64,000 nt of DNA, from contig NZ_QJJS01000007.1 in NCBI RefSeq assembly GCF_003201595.1, positions 1 through 64,000 of the forward strand, given 5' to 3'. Positions 28,311 to 37,835 of this stretch are shown here, piece after piece. The number at the start of each line of letters is the position of its first letter. Position 1 is the stretch's first letter. Source of the DNA: Sphaerotilus hippei (GTDB lineage Bacteria > Pseudomonadota > Gammaproteobacteria > Burkholderiales > Burkholderiaceae_C). The notes below the pieces were generated by a model that was not told the DNA's origin, searched no databases, and worked only from the letters and a program-made list of their open reading frames with translations. Both the position numbers and the translations under genes were made by a program.

Positions 28311-29438
28311 TCAGCGCCAGCGGATCCAGTGGTTGTCCGGGCTGAAGGGCAGCGCGTCCGCGGCGGCCAGCGTCGGTCCTGGCGAATCCGGGACCTCGGC
28401 CGGGCGGCGCAGCCCGCCCTGGCGCACGCCCACCAGCAGGCCGGCGTCGCTGTAGCTGAGCGCGCAGGCCTCGGGCAGCTGCAGCTCGCCGTCGGGCTGG
28501 CCGGCGTGGTCCCAGAAGGCCACCCGGTGCGCCCGCGGGCTGCTCACCGCGAAGCCGCGTGGCGTGGCGCAGATGTCGCCGCCGTAGCCGGCCATCGCCC
28601 GCGGGGCCTGCGGGCAGCTCAGGCGGTCCTGCGCCACGTCGAGCAGGGCCAGCACCGGGGCGTCGGGGCGCCGCGAGGCCTGCGGATGTTCGGCCTGCAG
28701 CGCCACCCCCAGCGTGCGGCTGCCCGCGTGCCAGGCGAGGTGGCGCAGGCTCAGCCACGGGTCGTCGAGCGTCCAGTGCCCCAGCGGCTGGCCGCTGCGC
28801 AGGTCCAGCCGCACGATGCTGGAGTCCAGCGTGGCGTCGGCCACCCGGGCGCGGCCGGTCTCGGGCTGCGAGGCCACGCCGCCGTTGGCCACCCACACGC
28901 TGCGACCCTCTTCGGCCACCAGCAGCTGGTGCGGGTCACGCCCGCCGGTGGCCCAGCGCTGCAGCGGCTCCAGCGTGTCCAGGCGCCGCAGCACGAGCCG
29001 GCCCTGGTCGAGCTCGGTGTCGGTCTCGCTGGTCAGCAGCTGCCGTCCGCCGGGCAGCAGCACGGCATGGCCGTTGAACGTGCTGCCGGCGTCGTTCCAG
29101 ACCAGCTGTTCGTGGCGGCGATCCGGATGCCAGCGCAGCAGCCAGTCGCCCGGGCGGCGGGCGATCGTGAGCAGGCTGCCATCGGGCAGCGCGGTCAGCC
29201 CGTGTGACCGGGTGGGCACGGCCACGCTGGCCTCCACCCGCCAGCGGCCGTCCGCGGCCCGGGCCAGCAGGCCGACCTGATGGCCGGAGGGGCCGTTCCA
29301 GGCGGCTGCCCAGCGCGGCTCGCCACGGCGTCCGGGCGTCGCGGCGACCAGGCCGCAGCCCAGTCCCAGCCCCAGTCCGGCACCGGCCGACAGGGCCGCG
29401 CGCAGCCAGCGGCGGCGGCCCGCGTCAGTCGCCGTCAT
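28311..29438 (-). CDS. DUF1513 exported protein of the imelysin locus
   Basis: A 375-aa predicted beta-propeller-like protein. It has an N-terminal twin-Arg/hydrophobic export signal (GRRRWLRAALSAGAGLGLGL, about 8-30). The sequence fits DUF1513, a family encoded with imelysin and di-heme oxidoreductase genes in iron-regulated operons. Its activity is not known. Start 29438 overlaps the preceding imelysin-like gene by 14 nt. It is the last gene of this four-gene operon. Confidence 0.88.
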   Translation of the reverse strand: MTATDAGRRRWLRAALSAGAGLGLGLGCGLVAATPGRRGEPRWAAAWNGPSGHQVGLLARAADGRWRVEASVAVPTRSHGLTALPDGSLLTIARRPGDWLLRWHPDRRHEQLVWNDAGSTFNGHAVLLPGGRQLLTSETDTELDQGRLVLRRLDTLEPLQRWATGGRDPHQLLVAEEGRSVWVANGGVASQPETGRARVADATLDSSIVRLDLRSGQPLGHWTLDDPWLSLRHLAWHAGSRTLGVALQAEHPQASRRPDAPVLALLDVAQDRLSCPQAPRAMAGYGGDICATPRGFAVSSPRAHRVAFWDHAGQPDGELQLPEACALSYSDAGLLVGVRQGGLRRPAEVPDSPGPTLAAADALPFSPDNHWIRWR

Positions 29439-30525
29439 TGTCGGAAAAGCCGATGCGCACCTTGGCGCCGGTGGCCACTTCGTTCTCGATCAGCGACTTC
29501 AGCCGGGCCAGCGACAGGGTGGCCTGGCGCAGCCGGTCGGGCCGGTCCCGGGGCGTCAGGCCCTGCATCAGGCGGTCGGTCTGGTCCACCAGGGCATCGA
29601 GGCGGTCGGCGACCTGCAGCAGGCCGATGCTGCGCAGGTACAGGCCCAGCGGCACCCGGTCCTGTCCGGGCTCGGGCCACACGGACGGCGTCAGGCAGAG
29701 CTCGCGCAACGTCTGCCAGGCGGCGGCCCAGGCCTGGGCGGTCTGGCCGCTGCGCTGCCGCGGGTAGGGCTGCTTCGTGGGCGAGGCGGCCCGCAGCGGG
29801 TGTTCGATGTCGCGCCAGCGCAGCCCTTCGACCGCACCGAGCAGCTGGTTGATGAACTCGGCCATGCCGGCGATCACCGTGTCCTCGTCGAGCTCGGCGT
29901 CCAGGCGGGCCTGCCAGGCCGCTTCGATCGCGCGGGCTTCACGCGCCAGGTCCCGGGCCACCGAGGCCAGGTAGTGGAACAGCGCGGGCTCCCGCGGGAA
30001 CTCGTCCGCCGACGACCACAGCAGGTGCTCCAGCGCCGGCAGGCCCTTGGCCGGGCTGCCGATGCGCTCCATCGCCGGCTCGTCCAGCGGGCCGGCCGCG
30101 GCCTGGGCGACGGCCCGGCCGATCAGCTCGGGGCGGGTGGGCTGGAAGTCCAGCGCCCGCAGCGAACGCCGCTCGATCAGCGGGCCGGTGGCCACGCTGG
30201 CCAGCCGCAGCCAGGCCGGCAGCGTGCGTGTCCAGGCATAGCGCCCGGCCCGCAGCAGGTGCTCGCCGGCTTCACCCGCCGTGGCCTGGGCCGGCGTCAG
30301 CGCCGTCGCCAGCGCCTCGGCCTCGCGCCGGAAGTCGCCGGCGGCCGGCACGCAGACGAACTGCCACAGGCAGCGGACAAAACCGTCGGCGCCGTACAGC
30401 GGGGTCACCAGGTCCCGGCTGGCGGCGCCGGCCAGCCGGGGCAGCGCCAGGGCCAGCGTGGCCCCCAGCAGGGTGCGGGTGGCACGTCGGCGCGAGGGCA
30501 GGTGCACGATCGGGGGCAGGTTCAC
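29425..30525 (-). CDS. Imelysin-like protein lacking the GxHxxE His
   Basis: A 366-aa exported protein with imelysin (peptidase M75-like) character. The signal region is SRRRATRTLLGATLALALPRLAGA (about 11-34). The imelysin motif GxHxxE appears as GLPALE (161-166), with Pro where His is expected. It may therefore be a non-metal-binding partner of the complete imelysin upstream. It starts with GTG at 30525, overlapping the stop of the di-heme gene (GTGA). The family is periplasmic and linked to iron uptake. Confidence 0.85.
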   Translation of the reverse strand: MNLPPIVHLPSRRRATRTLLGATLALALPRLAGAASRDLVTPLYGADGFVRCLWQFVCVPAAGDFRREAEALATALTPAQATAGEAGEHLLRAGRYAWTRTLPAWLRLASVATGPLIERRSLRALDFQPTRPELIGRAVAQAAAGPLDEPAMERIGSPAKGLPALEHLLWSSADEFPREPALFHYLASVARDLAREARAIEAAWQARLDAELDEDTVIAGMAEFINQLLGAVEGLRWRDIEHPLRAASPTKQPYPRQRSGQTAQAWAAAWQTLRELCLTPSVWPEPGQDRVPLGLYLRSIGLLQVADRLDALVDQTDRLMQGLTPRDRPDRLRQATLSLARLKSLIENEVATGAKVRIGFSDNDGD

Positions 30526-32006
30526 AGCGACTCCACAAAACGGACCAGCGCGGCGCGCTCGGACCGGTTCATCTTCAACACCCGCTGGCGGGCGGGCTCG
30601 GCTTCTCCGCCGTGCCACAGGATGGCTTCGAGCACCCCGTCGGCGCGGCCATCGTGCAGCAGCCGCCGGTGGCCGTTGACCTCGGGAATCAGGCCGATGC
30701 CCCACAGCGGCGGGGTCTTCCATTGCCGGCCATCGGCGGCGAAGTCGGGGCGGCCGTCCGCCAGCTGCGGGCCCATGTCGTGCAGCAGCAGGTCGGTGTA
30801 GGGCCAGATCCTCTGGCCGGCGACCTTCGGGCTGGTCAGCGCCGGGAACGGCCCGTCGCCAGTCACGTAGCTCGGCCGGTGGCAGCTGGCGCACTGCGCC
30901 TGGGCGAACAGGGCCTGGCCACGCAGCACCTGCGGGTCCCGGGCGTCGCGGCGGGCGGCCGGGGCCAGCGTGGCCTGGTAGAAGATCACCTGGGCCAGCG
31001 TGTCGTCGTCGATCTCCGGCGCGCCGGCGCGCGTCTGCGCGGCGGTCGAGCTGCCCTTGCCGCCGCCGTGGGGCGCCGCCAGGCAGTCCTGCTGCGACGG
31101 GGTGCAGGCCTCGTCCGGGAAACGGCTCGAGGTGATGCCGATGTCACCGAGGAAAGCGCCGGCCGTCTGGTGCGCCAGCGTCGCGACATTGGCCTTCCAG
31201 CCCAGCCGGCCGATGCGCATCTCGCCGGCGAAGGCGTCCCAGACGGTGTTGGGCCGGCCCTTGACCGAGCCTGGGGCGCTGGCCTGGTCGGCCGCGTTGC
31301 GCAGGATCTCGGCCTCCGGAATGGCCTCGAGCAGGCCGACCCCGGGCAGCTGCGGCGCGATGCGCGGACTCATCATCGCGCCCGCGGCCAGCGGGCCGTA
31401 GGCCAGGTCGGTCAGCGTGTAGACCGGCTGCTGCAGCGTGTAGCGGCTGCCGTCGGCAAAACGGCCGTGCAGGGCGCGCTGGCGGATCCGCACCCGGCCT
31501 TCGGGGCTCACCCCCTGGATGGCGGCGTTGTCCAGCTGGTCGCCGTAGACGGGATCGGGCATGACCCCGCCGTGCGGCCCCGTGCCCGGCACGGACAGCC
31601 GCACCAGCAGCGCCACCGGCGCCTCGTGATCGCCCTTGAGCGTGCGGCGCAGGTCGGGCGGCGCGCCGCGGCCGTCCTGCACATGGCAGCCCCCGCAGGA
31701 GCGGGCGATGAAGTGCGGCCCCAGGCCGTCGCGGGCGGTCGTCGAGGCCGGGGCCTCGACCCAGTTGCGCCGGAAGAAGGAGTTGCCGATCGCGAAGCGG
31801 GTGCGCTCCTCGTCCTCCAGGTTGGCGAAGGGGAAGGAGAAGGCGTTGCGCCCGTTGGCGGGCACGGTGGTGGCCCCGCCGGGCTTCTCGCCCAGCGCAT
31901 CGTCCACCTCGCTGGCGCTCAACCAGTGCGAGCCCAGGCCGCCGAGCGCGAACACCGAGGCCAGGGACAGTGCCCGCAGCGCGGGCGACAGGGAGCGTGG
32001 ACGCAT
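30522..32006 (-). CDS. Di-heme oxidoreductase-like protein (DUF1111)
   Basis: A 494-aa exported protein with a signal peptide (about 1-32) and two c-type heme motifs, CGGCH (104-108) and CASCH (372-376). It belongs to the DUF1111/thiol oxidoreductase family related to di-heme peroxidases (MauG/CcpA). The many conserved blocks such as GLGPHFIARSCGGCH and LLHDMG are typical. In imelysin operons it probably handles electrons for iron oxidation or reduction in the periplasm; this is inference. ATG 32006 with GAGG upstream was chosen over the adjacent GTG. It follows the imelysin stop by 8 nt. Confidence 0.9.
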   Translation of the reverse strand: MRPRSLSPALRALSLASVFALGGLGSHWLSASEVDDALGEKPGGATTVPANGRNAFSFPFANLEDEERTRFAIGNSFFRRNWVEAPASTTARDGLGPHFIARSCGGCHVQDGRGAPPDLRRTLKGDHEAPVALLVRLSVPGTGPHGGVMPDPVYGDQLDNAAIQGVSPEGRVRIRQRALHGRFADGSRYTLQQPVYTLTDLAYGPLAAGAMMSPRIAPQLPGVGLLEAIPEAEILRNAADQASAPGSVKGRPNTVWDAFAGEMRIGRLGWKANVATLAHQTAGAFLGDIGITSSRFPDEACTPSQQDCLAAPHGGGKGSSTAAQTRAGAPEIDDDTLAQVIFYQATLAPAARRDARDPQVLRGQALFAQAQCASCHRPSYVTGDGPFPALTSPKVAGQRIWPYTDLLLHDMGPQLADGRPDFAADGRQWKTPPLWGIGLIPEVNGHRRLLHDGRADGVLEAILWHGGEAEPARQRVLKMNRSERAALVRFVESL

Positions 32007-32014
32007 CACCGACC

Positions 32015-33187
<1,173 letters not shown>

Positions 33188-33287
33188 GGGGGCAGGACTC
33201 CGTGGAAACGAGGGATGGTCGATGATAAACAATGAACGAGAACAAATCGCATTCGCAAATTTATCGTGGCGACCTTGCGACATCGCG

Positions 33288-33306
33288 AATGAGATCAATT
33301 ATCATT
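33288..33306. promoter_or_regulatory. Fur box in the imelysin/Fur-family intergenic region
   Basis: AATGAGATCAATTATCATT is a 19-bp near-palindrome (6 of 9 pairs per arm) close to the classical Fur box. It overlaps a -10-like TATCAT (33300-33305) reading toward the Fur-family gene. It lies about 100 bases upstream of the divergent imelysin start. Confidence 0.7.
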
Positions 33307-33311
33307 TGCTG

Positions 33312-33740
33312 ATGCTGGATGTCGACCAACGATTGCGGGATCACGGACTGAAGGTCACGGCCCCTCGCGTGAGCGTGCTGGACGTGCTGCGCCAGGCCAC
33401 CGGCCACCTGAACGCCGACGAGGTCCATGCCCGCCTGGGCATGGCCGGCCTCGAGATCGGTCGCGCGACCGTCTATCGCGTGCTGGCGCAGCTCGAGCAG
33501 GTGGGGCTGGTCCAGCGCAGCGTGCTGGAAGCGGGGCGCTCGGTGTTCGAGATCAGCCGCGGGCCGCGCCACGACCACCTGGTCTGCACCCGCTGCGCCC
33601 GGGTGATCGATTTCAGCGATGCGGAGATCGAGGCCCGGCGCATCGAGGCGGCCGGCTCGAAGGGCTTCGTGGTGGTCGACCACCGGCTCGTCCTGCTGGG
33701 CCATTGCGCCGCGTGCCGCGCCGTCACCGGATCGGTGTGA
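33312..33740 (+). CDS. fur: Fur-family transcriptional regulator
   Basis: A 142-aa protein with an N-terminal winged helix (about 1-80, LKVTAPRVSVLDVLRQ ... GRATVYRVLAQLEQVGLV). The dimerisation/metal domain contains HDHLVCTRCARVIDF and a C-terminal GHCAAC pair of cysteines. Fur (iron) is favoured by its location between iron-uptake operons, but PerR/Zur-like sensing cannot be excluded. ATG 33312 gives a family-typical start with no ribosome binding site. A longer form from ATG 33222 (30 extra residues, GAGGG upstream) is possible. Confidence 0.88.
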   Translation: MLDVDQRLRDHGLKVTAPRVSVLDVLRQATGHLNADEVHARLGMAGLEIGRATVYRVLAQLEQVGLVQRSVLEAGRSVFEISRGPRHDHLVCTRCARVIDFSDAEIEARRIEAAGSKGFVVVDHRLVLLGHCAACRAVTGSV

Positions 33741-33792
33741 GTTCCTCCTGCCCTTTGCCCGGACGACGAATGCCGTCCGAACCCGACGAAAG

Positions 33793-34026
33793 ATGTCTTT
33801 TTCCAGATCGCACATGTCCCCTGCAGCCGCTCCCGCCTCTCCGCTCCCGATGAGCGCTCCCGACCGCGAGGCCGATGGCGGAGGAGGCCCGGGCGTGCCG
33901 TCGCCCGTGCCCCGTCTGTCCAGCCGGGTGCTGCTGGCCGACGCCCGTGAAGTGGAGATCGAGCACCACGGCGCGATCTACCGCCTGCGTGTCACCGCAC
34001 TGGGCAAGCTGATCCTGACGAAGTGA
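33793..34026 (+). CDS. hemP: Hemin uptake protein HemP
   Basis: A 77-aa protein whose C-terminal 40 residues are the HemP domain (RLSSRVLLADAREVEIEHHG ... YRLRVTALGKLILTK). The N-terminal part is Pro/Ala-rich. HemP/HmuP acts as a co-activator of heme-receptor genes in Burkholderia and Bradyrhizobium. An alternative start is ATG 33814. It lies between the Fur-family gene and a HemS-like gene in the same direction. A small inverted repeat (CGGACG/CGTCCG, 33760-33779) lies just upstream. Confidence 0.87.
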   Translation: MSFSRSHMSPAAAPASPLPMSAPDREADGGGGPGVPSPVPRLSSRVLLADAREVEIEHHGAIYRLRVTALGKLILTK

Positions 34027-34131
34027 TGCACCGGGCCCGACGGCCCGTCCTGTCCTGCACCAGCCAGCCCGGGGCCTCATGCCCCACCGCCAGCCCCGTG
34101 TCTTGCCTCTGCCTGAAGAAGGAGACTGTCC

Positions 34132-35241
34132 ATGGGTCTGAATGTCCTGGGTGTGCGCGCCTGCGTGGCGGGTGCGGTGGCGCGGCGTCGCCCGCCTCTG
34201 CATGAGCTGGCGGCCGAGATGGGCCTCAGCGAAGGTGAGTTGATGGCCGCCCATGTCGGGGCCGGCCCCCGGCACCGGCCCTCGGCCGGCGTGCCGCTCC
34301 AGGCGGTGCGGCTGCGGCCACGCTGGCTCGGCCTGCTCGCCCGGCTGGAGTCGCTGGGCGAGTTGACGCTGTCGACGCGCAACGAGGCCGGCGAGCTGAG
34401 CGTGACGGCCTGCTGGCAGCCGGGGGACCTCGAGGGTGCCGATCTCGAGCTGCTCGGCTTCGACGGGCCGCTTCGTCACCGGCTGCACTGCACGACCCGT
34501 TCGTGGCATCAAGGTTATGCCACCGAAGAAGCGCACGCCTGCCGGGTGGTGCGTCGCCTGCAGTTCTTCGACGACCGCGGCGAGCGGCTGTGCAGCCTCA
34601 CGCTGCCGGGCGACGGGGACGTCACCGCCTGGCTGGCGCTGGTCGCCCGCTGGGCCGATCCGGACCAGCGGCCGGGTGGCCTGCTGTCCGTGCGTCCCGC
34701 GAGCGTGGCCACGCGGGTCGTGTCGCCCGTGGTCGACGCGCTGGCCTGGCGGCGCACCTGGGCCAGCTCCCGTCACGAACAGGCGCTGCACGAGGCCGGC
34801 GTCGACCTGGGTCTGTCGGCCGAAGCCGCGCTGCAGCTGGTCGGCGCCCGTTATGCCCAGCCGGTGGACAGCGAGGCCTTGTCCGAGGTGCTCGCCGATG
34901 CCGCGTTGCAGGGCCTGTCGCTGGACGTGTCTACCGGCTGCGGATCGGCCTGGCTGACGGTCCGCAGCGAGGCCGCCGGCGTTCGGCTCGACGGCAGCTG
35001 CCGCTGTCCGCGCCTGCATGTGAGCGGTCCGGGCATGGACTGGCGGCTGTGCGAGTCGCCGCTGCACCGGGCATGGCTGGTGCGCCGGCCGTCGACCTAC
35101 GGCCTGCGCACGTCGCTGGAACTCTTCGCGGCCAGCGGCCAGCGGCTGGCCCGCGTGGCGGCGCGGCACGAGACGCTGCGTGGTGATCCTTGTGCCTGGC
35201 GTCTGCTGCTGGAGCAGCGGTTCGGCAGCACCTTGCATTGA
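34132..35241 (+). CDS. hemS: HemS/ChuX-like hemin-degrading or heme-trafficking factor
   Basis: A 369-aa cytoplasmic protein with two diverged HemS/ChuX repeats. The N-terminal part has an HTH-like ELAAEMGLSEGELMAAHVG and GELTLSTRNEAGELS. The C-terminal half matches the HemS pattern best (WRLCESPLHRAWLVRRPSTYG ... TSLELFAASG). Such proteins bind heme after uptake and either degrade it or hand it on. No heme receptor or hmuTUV transporter gene is next to it. AAGGAG precedes the ATG. Divergence from known HemS proteins makes the exact activity uncertain. Confidence 0.8.
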   Translation: MGLNVLGVRACVAGAVARRRPPLHELAAEMGLSEGELMAAHVGAGPRHRPSAGVPLQAVRLRPRWLGLLARLESLGELTLSTRNEAGELSVTACWQPGDLEGADLELLGFDGPLRHRLHCTTRSWHQGYATEEAHACRVVRRLQFFDDRGERLCSLTLPGDGDVTAWLALVARWADPDQRPGGLLSVRPASVATRVVSPVVDALAWRRTWASSRHEQALHEAGVDLGLSAEAALQLVGARYAQPVDSEALSEVLADAALQGLSLDVSTGCGSAWLTVRSEAAGVRLDGSCRCPRLHVSGPGMDWRLCESPLHRAWLVRRPSTYGLRTSLELFAASGQRLARVAARHETLRGDPCAWRLLLEQRFGSTLH

Positions 35242-35253
35242 AAGGAAGACGAC

Positions 35254-36582
35254 ATGTGTCAATCCGATCGGCCGGGATTCCTGGCCCTGCTGCAATCCGG
35301 CGCCGAACCGGCGGACGAAGGTCCGCTGCCCGGTGTGGCTCAGAGAATGAGCCTTCGATCCGTGGATGGTGCCCAGGCGGGCGTGGCACCGGTGTCCGAC
35401 GGCCCGACCGGCGGATCTTCGCGACGCCGGCGCCTGTGGGAGCTGCCCCGCAACGCGTTCTGCCCGGTGCTGGGCACCTGCATTCCCATCGATCAGTTGC
35501 GCCGCCTGGCCGACAAGGTGCTCGGCGGCCGGGTCCAGGCCGACGACTATGCGCTGCACAGCGGGGCGGTCGACGAGTGCAGCCGGCGCGGCGACCTGTC
35601 CGAGCGCTTCCAGCGTGACCTCGACCAGCGTTATGCGATCGAGCTGCAGCGGGCCCGCCAGATCCGCAGCACCGAGGCCCTGTCCGAGCACTGGGCCCGA
35701 GCCACCCGCGGCAGCGAAGTGGGGGCGGCCCTGTGGGTCACGCTCACGCACCCCCGCTGCGATGCCGCCCTCGAGGAGCGGGTGCTGCGTGACATCCACA
35801 TGCTGCAGCACCAGATCGGCATCGGCACCCGGGCCGAGGCGCAGCACCTGCAGGACCTCGCGCACGAGAATGGCGTGCTCACCCGTGAACTGGCGGCTGC
35901 CCAGCAGCGCGTGACCCGCCTGCTGGCCGGCAAGACGGCACAGATCGAGCGCCAGCAGTCGGAGCTGGTGCGCCTGCGGGCGCAGCTCATCACCCGCGAG
36001 ACGCTGGTGTCCTCCCTGCGCGACGAGCTGGCGCAGCTCGAGCAGCAGATTCCGTCGTTGCGCAGCCGGGTCGAGCTGGGGCGCCGTCTCGAGGCGCAGC
36101 AGGAGCGGGTCCACGACCTGGAGCGCCACCTGATGCGCAGCCAGCAGCGTGTCCACCAGCTGGAAGAGCGCCTCGAGCGCGAGGCCGTCGAGCCGCAGCC
36201 CCCCGCGGCGCAGGCTCAGCGGGTGATCCCGCTGGTGGCGGCGGTGGACCTGCGCGACAAGGCGGTGCTGTGCGTCGGTGGCAAGGCGGCGATCGTGCCG
36301 GTCTATCGCCGGCTGGTCGAGACCAGCGGTGCCCGCTTCATGCACCACGACGGTGGCGAGGAGGACAACGCGGCCCAGCTCGAGTGCCACCTGGCCTCGG
36401 CCGACCTGGTGATCTGCCAGGCCGGCTGCATCAGCCACGGTGCCTACTGGCGGGTCAAGGACCACTGCAAGCGCACCGGCAAGCGCTGCGTCTTCGTCGA
36501 CCGGCCCAGCGCCTCGGGGCTGGCACGCGGCCTGGAGACCCTGAGCGGCGGACTCGCGACGGCACCGGCCTGCGACGACTGA
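35254..36582 (+). CDS. DUF2325 protein with a long coiled coil
   Basis: A 442-aa cytoplasmic protein. A disordered N-terminus and a helical domain (about 60-165) lead into a long coiled coil (about 190-325, rich in Gln/Glu/Arg/Leu heptads). A C-terminal DUF2325 domain follows (about 345-435), with AVLCVGG, RFMHHDGGEEDN, ADLVICQAGCISH and KRCVFVDRP. The conserved Cys and His residues suggest metal or heme binding, but no function is established. It starts 12 nt after the HemS-like gene with AAGGAAG upstream, so it belongs to the heme operon. Confidence 0.88.
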   Translation: MCQSDRPGFLALLQSGAEPADEGPLPGVAQRMSLRSVDGAQAGVAPVSDGPTGGSSRRRRLWELPRNAFCPVLGTCIPIDQLRRLADKVLGGRVQADDYALHSGAVDECSRRGDLSERFQRDLDQRYAIELQRARQIRSTEALSEHWARATRGSEVGAALWVTLTHPRCDAALEERVLRDIHMLQHQIGIGTRAEAQHLQDLAHENGVLTRELAAAQQRVTRLLAGKTAQIERQQSELVRLRAQLITRETLVSSLRDELAQLEQQIPSLRSRVELGRRLEAQQERVHDLERHLMRSQQRVHQLEERLEREAVEPQPPAAQAQRVIPLVAAVDLRDKAVLCVGGKAAIVPVYRRLVETSGARFMHHDGGEEDNAAQLECHLASADLVICQAGCISHGAYWRVKDHCKRTGKRCVFVDRPSASGLARGLETLSGGLATAPACDD

Positions 36583-36632
36583 CGGGTCGGTGCCGGCCTT
36601 GACCGTGATGGCGGTCCGTGCAGGTCCTCGGT

Positions 36633-37016
36633 TCAGCCCCGGTCCGGCTGTCCCGGCCTGGGCAGCCGGTCACGGCAGGTCTGCACGGCGGCCTCGATGG
36701 CGCGCAGCGCCAGCGGGTCGTGCACGCCCAGCAGCTCGCGCAGGGGATGGCGGGGGTGCAGGAAGCAGCGTGCGTGTTCCAGACAGGTGCTGCGCCAGTG
36801 CCAGGGCAGGGCAGTGTCGTGTGCCGTCTGCAGCAGGGTCTGCAGCATGCGCAGCTGCATCGAGACCTGCGTCGCCGGGTTCGCGGCCGAGGCCTCGTGG
36901 CCCCATTGCAGGTAGCGGCAGACGACGGACGCGTCGCGGGTGTCGAGGCCGCAGCGCACGTACATCCGCAGCAGCTCGCCGTCGCCGTTCCGGCGTGATT
37001 CGATGGATGGGCTCAT
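36633..37016 (-). CDS. Hypothetical protein, 127 aa, helical and Cys-containing
   Basis: I do not recognise the family. The protein is mostly helical and has four cysteines, in VRCGLD, VVCRYLQWG, STCLEHARCFL and QTCRDRL. It has no signal peptide. The chosen start at 37016 lies 26 bases after the stop of a 47-aa membrane peptide gene. With that gene and the 86-aa gene upstream, it forms a small leftward group opposite the siderophore receptor. The adjacent Fur box suggests an iron-linked role. Confidence 0.65.
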   Translation of the reverse strand: MSPSIESRRNGDGELLRMYVRCGLDTRDASVVCRYLQWGHEASAANPATQVSMQLRMLQTLLQTAHDTALPWHWRSTCLEHARCFLHPRHPLRELLGVHDPLALRAIEAAVQTCRDRLPRPGQPDRG

Positions 37017-37042
37017 GGCGTGATCCAGTCCGGGCTCGGGGT

Positions 37043-37186
37043 TCACGGGTGCCGCACCGGCACCACCAGCCACACCAGCGTGATCACGCCGAGCACGATC
37101 GACCAGTCGAGGATGGCCTTGGTGCGGTGCGAGGTGGACGGTGCGGTCCGGCGAGTGCCGGATCGGGCGAAGGGTCCGTGGACCAT
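37043..37186 (-). CDS. 47-aa single-pass membrane protein
   Basis: A short frame, MVHGPFARSGTRRTAPSTSH followed by RTKAILDWSIVLGVITLVWLVV. It has a basic N-terminal tail and one clear transmembrane helix (about residues 25-43). AGGGAG lies 6 bases upstream of the ATG. No function can be assigned. It sits between two other small leftward genes downstream of a Fur box, and close to a TonB-dependent receptor and the TonB system. Confidence 0.65.
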   Translation of the reverse strand: MVHGPFARSGTRRTAPSTSHRTKAILDWSIVLGVITLVWLVVPVRHP

Positions 37187-37273
37187 GGGCAGCTCCCTGG
37201 TGGATGGGGTGCGTGCTGGCGTCGGGCTGGCGCAAGGGTGGTGGGGCGAAGGTCGTGCGGCCGGTGGTGATGT

Positions 37274-37534
37274 TCATCGTCCGGTACGGCGGCGGTGCGT
37301 CCGGCCGTGCGTCCGTGCGTCGGCGCCGAGCTGCAGCGAGGCGTCGCGCGCCGCGCGGGCGATGGTGTTCAGCCGGCCGCGCGGCCCGACCGGCGCAGGG
37401 GCGGGCTCGCAGCCGCAGTCGCAGCGTGACTGCATCGCCCGGCGTGCCCGTCGGGCCTTCAGTGATTCGTGTTGCAGGGGCGAGGTGTCGGGCATGACGT
37501 CAGGGGGGGCATGGTGGAGGGGAGAGGAGGGCAT
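37274..37534 (-). CDS. Small basic protein with a CDCGC motif, 86 aa
   Basis: An 86-aa frame with basic, Arg-rich flanks and a central CDCGC cluster (QSRCDCGCEPAPAP), a plausible metal-binding site. GAGG lies 7 bases upstream of ATG 37534; ATG 37495 is an alternative start. A Fur box (37561-37579) lies immediately upstream, so the gene is likely iron-repressed. No family was recognised, and the reading is supported mainly by context. Confidence 0.5.
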   Translation of the reverse strand: MPSSPLHHAPPDVMPDTSPLQHESLKARRARRAMQSRCDCGCEPAPAPVGPRGRLNTIARAARDASLQLGADARTHGRTHRRRTGR

Positions 37535-37560
37535 GTGACCTCGAGGCGAGACTTCATTGT

Positions 37561-37579
37561 AATGAGAATCATTCGCATT
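37561..37579. promoter_or_regulatory. Fur box upstream of the leftward small-gene group
   Basis: AATGAGAATCATTCGCATT is a close match to the 19-bp Fur-box pattern and to the other boxes in this window. It overlaps a minus-strand -10-like TACAAT (37556-37561), 27 bases upstream of the ATG at 37534. Confidence 0.78.
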
Positions 37580-37701
37580 GTTTGGGGAATTGGACCGCAA
37601 GGTGAACCGGGGCGCGGGATCCGGATCGATGGCCGGTCCGGCGTGCGTGTGGTGGCCAGTCGTGTTGTGTGGTGATTACGCATCAGTGCTGCCGTGGTGA
37701 T

Positions 37702-37731
37702 TTGCGTCAAATAATGCGAATCGTTAGCATT
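37702..37731 (+). promoter_or_regulatory. Promoter of the siderophore receptor with Fur box
   Basis: A -35 TTGCGT (37702-37707) and a -10 TAGCAT (37725-37730) are separated by 17 bases. The 19-bp Fur-box-like AATGCGAATCGTTAGCATT (37713-37731) covers the spacer and the -10. It lies about 105 bases upstream of the receptor start. Confidence 0.78.
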
Positions 37732-37835
37732 AACGAAAGCGACCAAGCCGACGCCAGGACGCTCTGAAACCCTCCGTGCATCGCACCCTCCGAGGTGCTC
37801 ACGATCCGTTCTGGCCTCTTTCAGGATTCACCCCC

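Noticed and set aside
33240-33262. Second Fur-like element AAATCGCATTCGCAAATTT near the imelysin promoter
   Set aside because: It shares the GCATTCGC core with other boxes but does not align over 19 bp. It was left out as a separate site.
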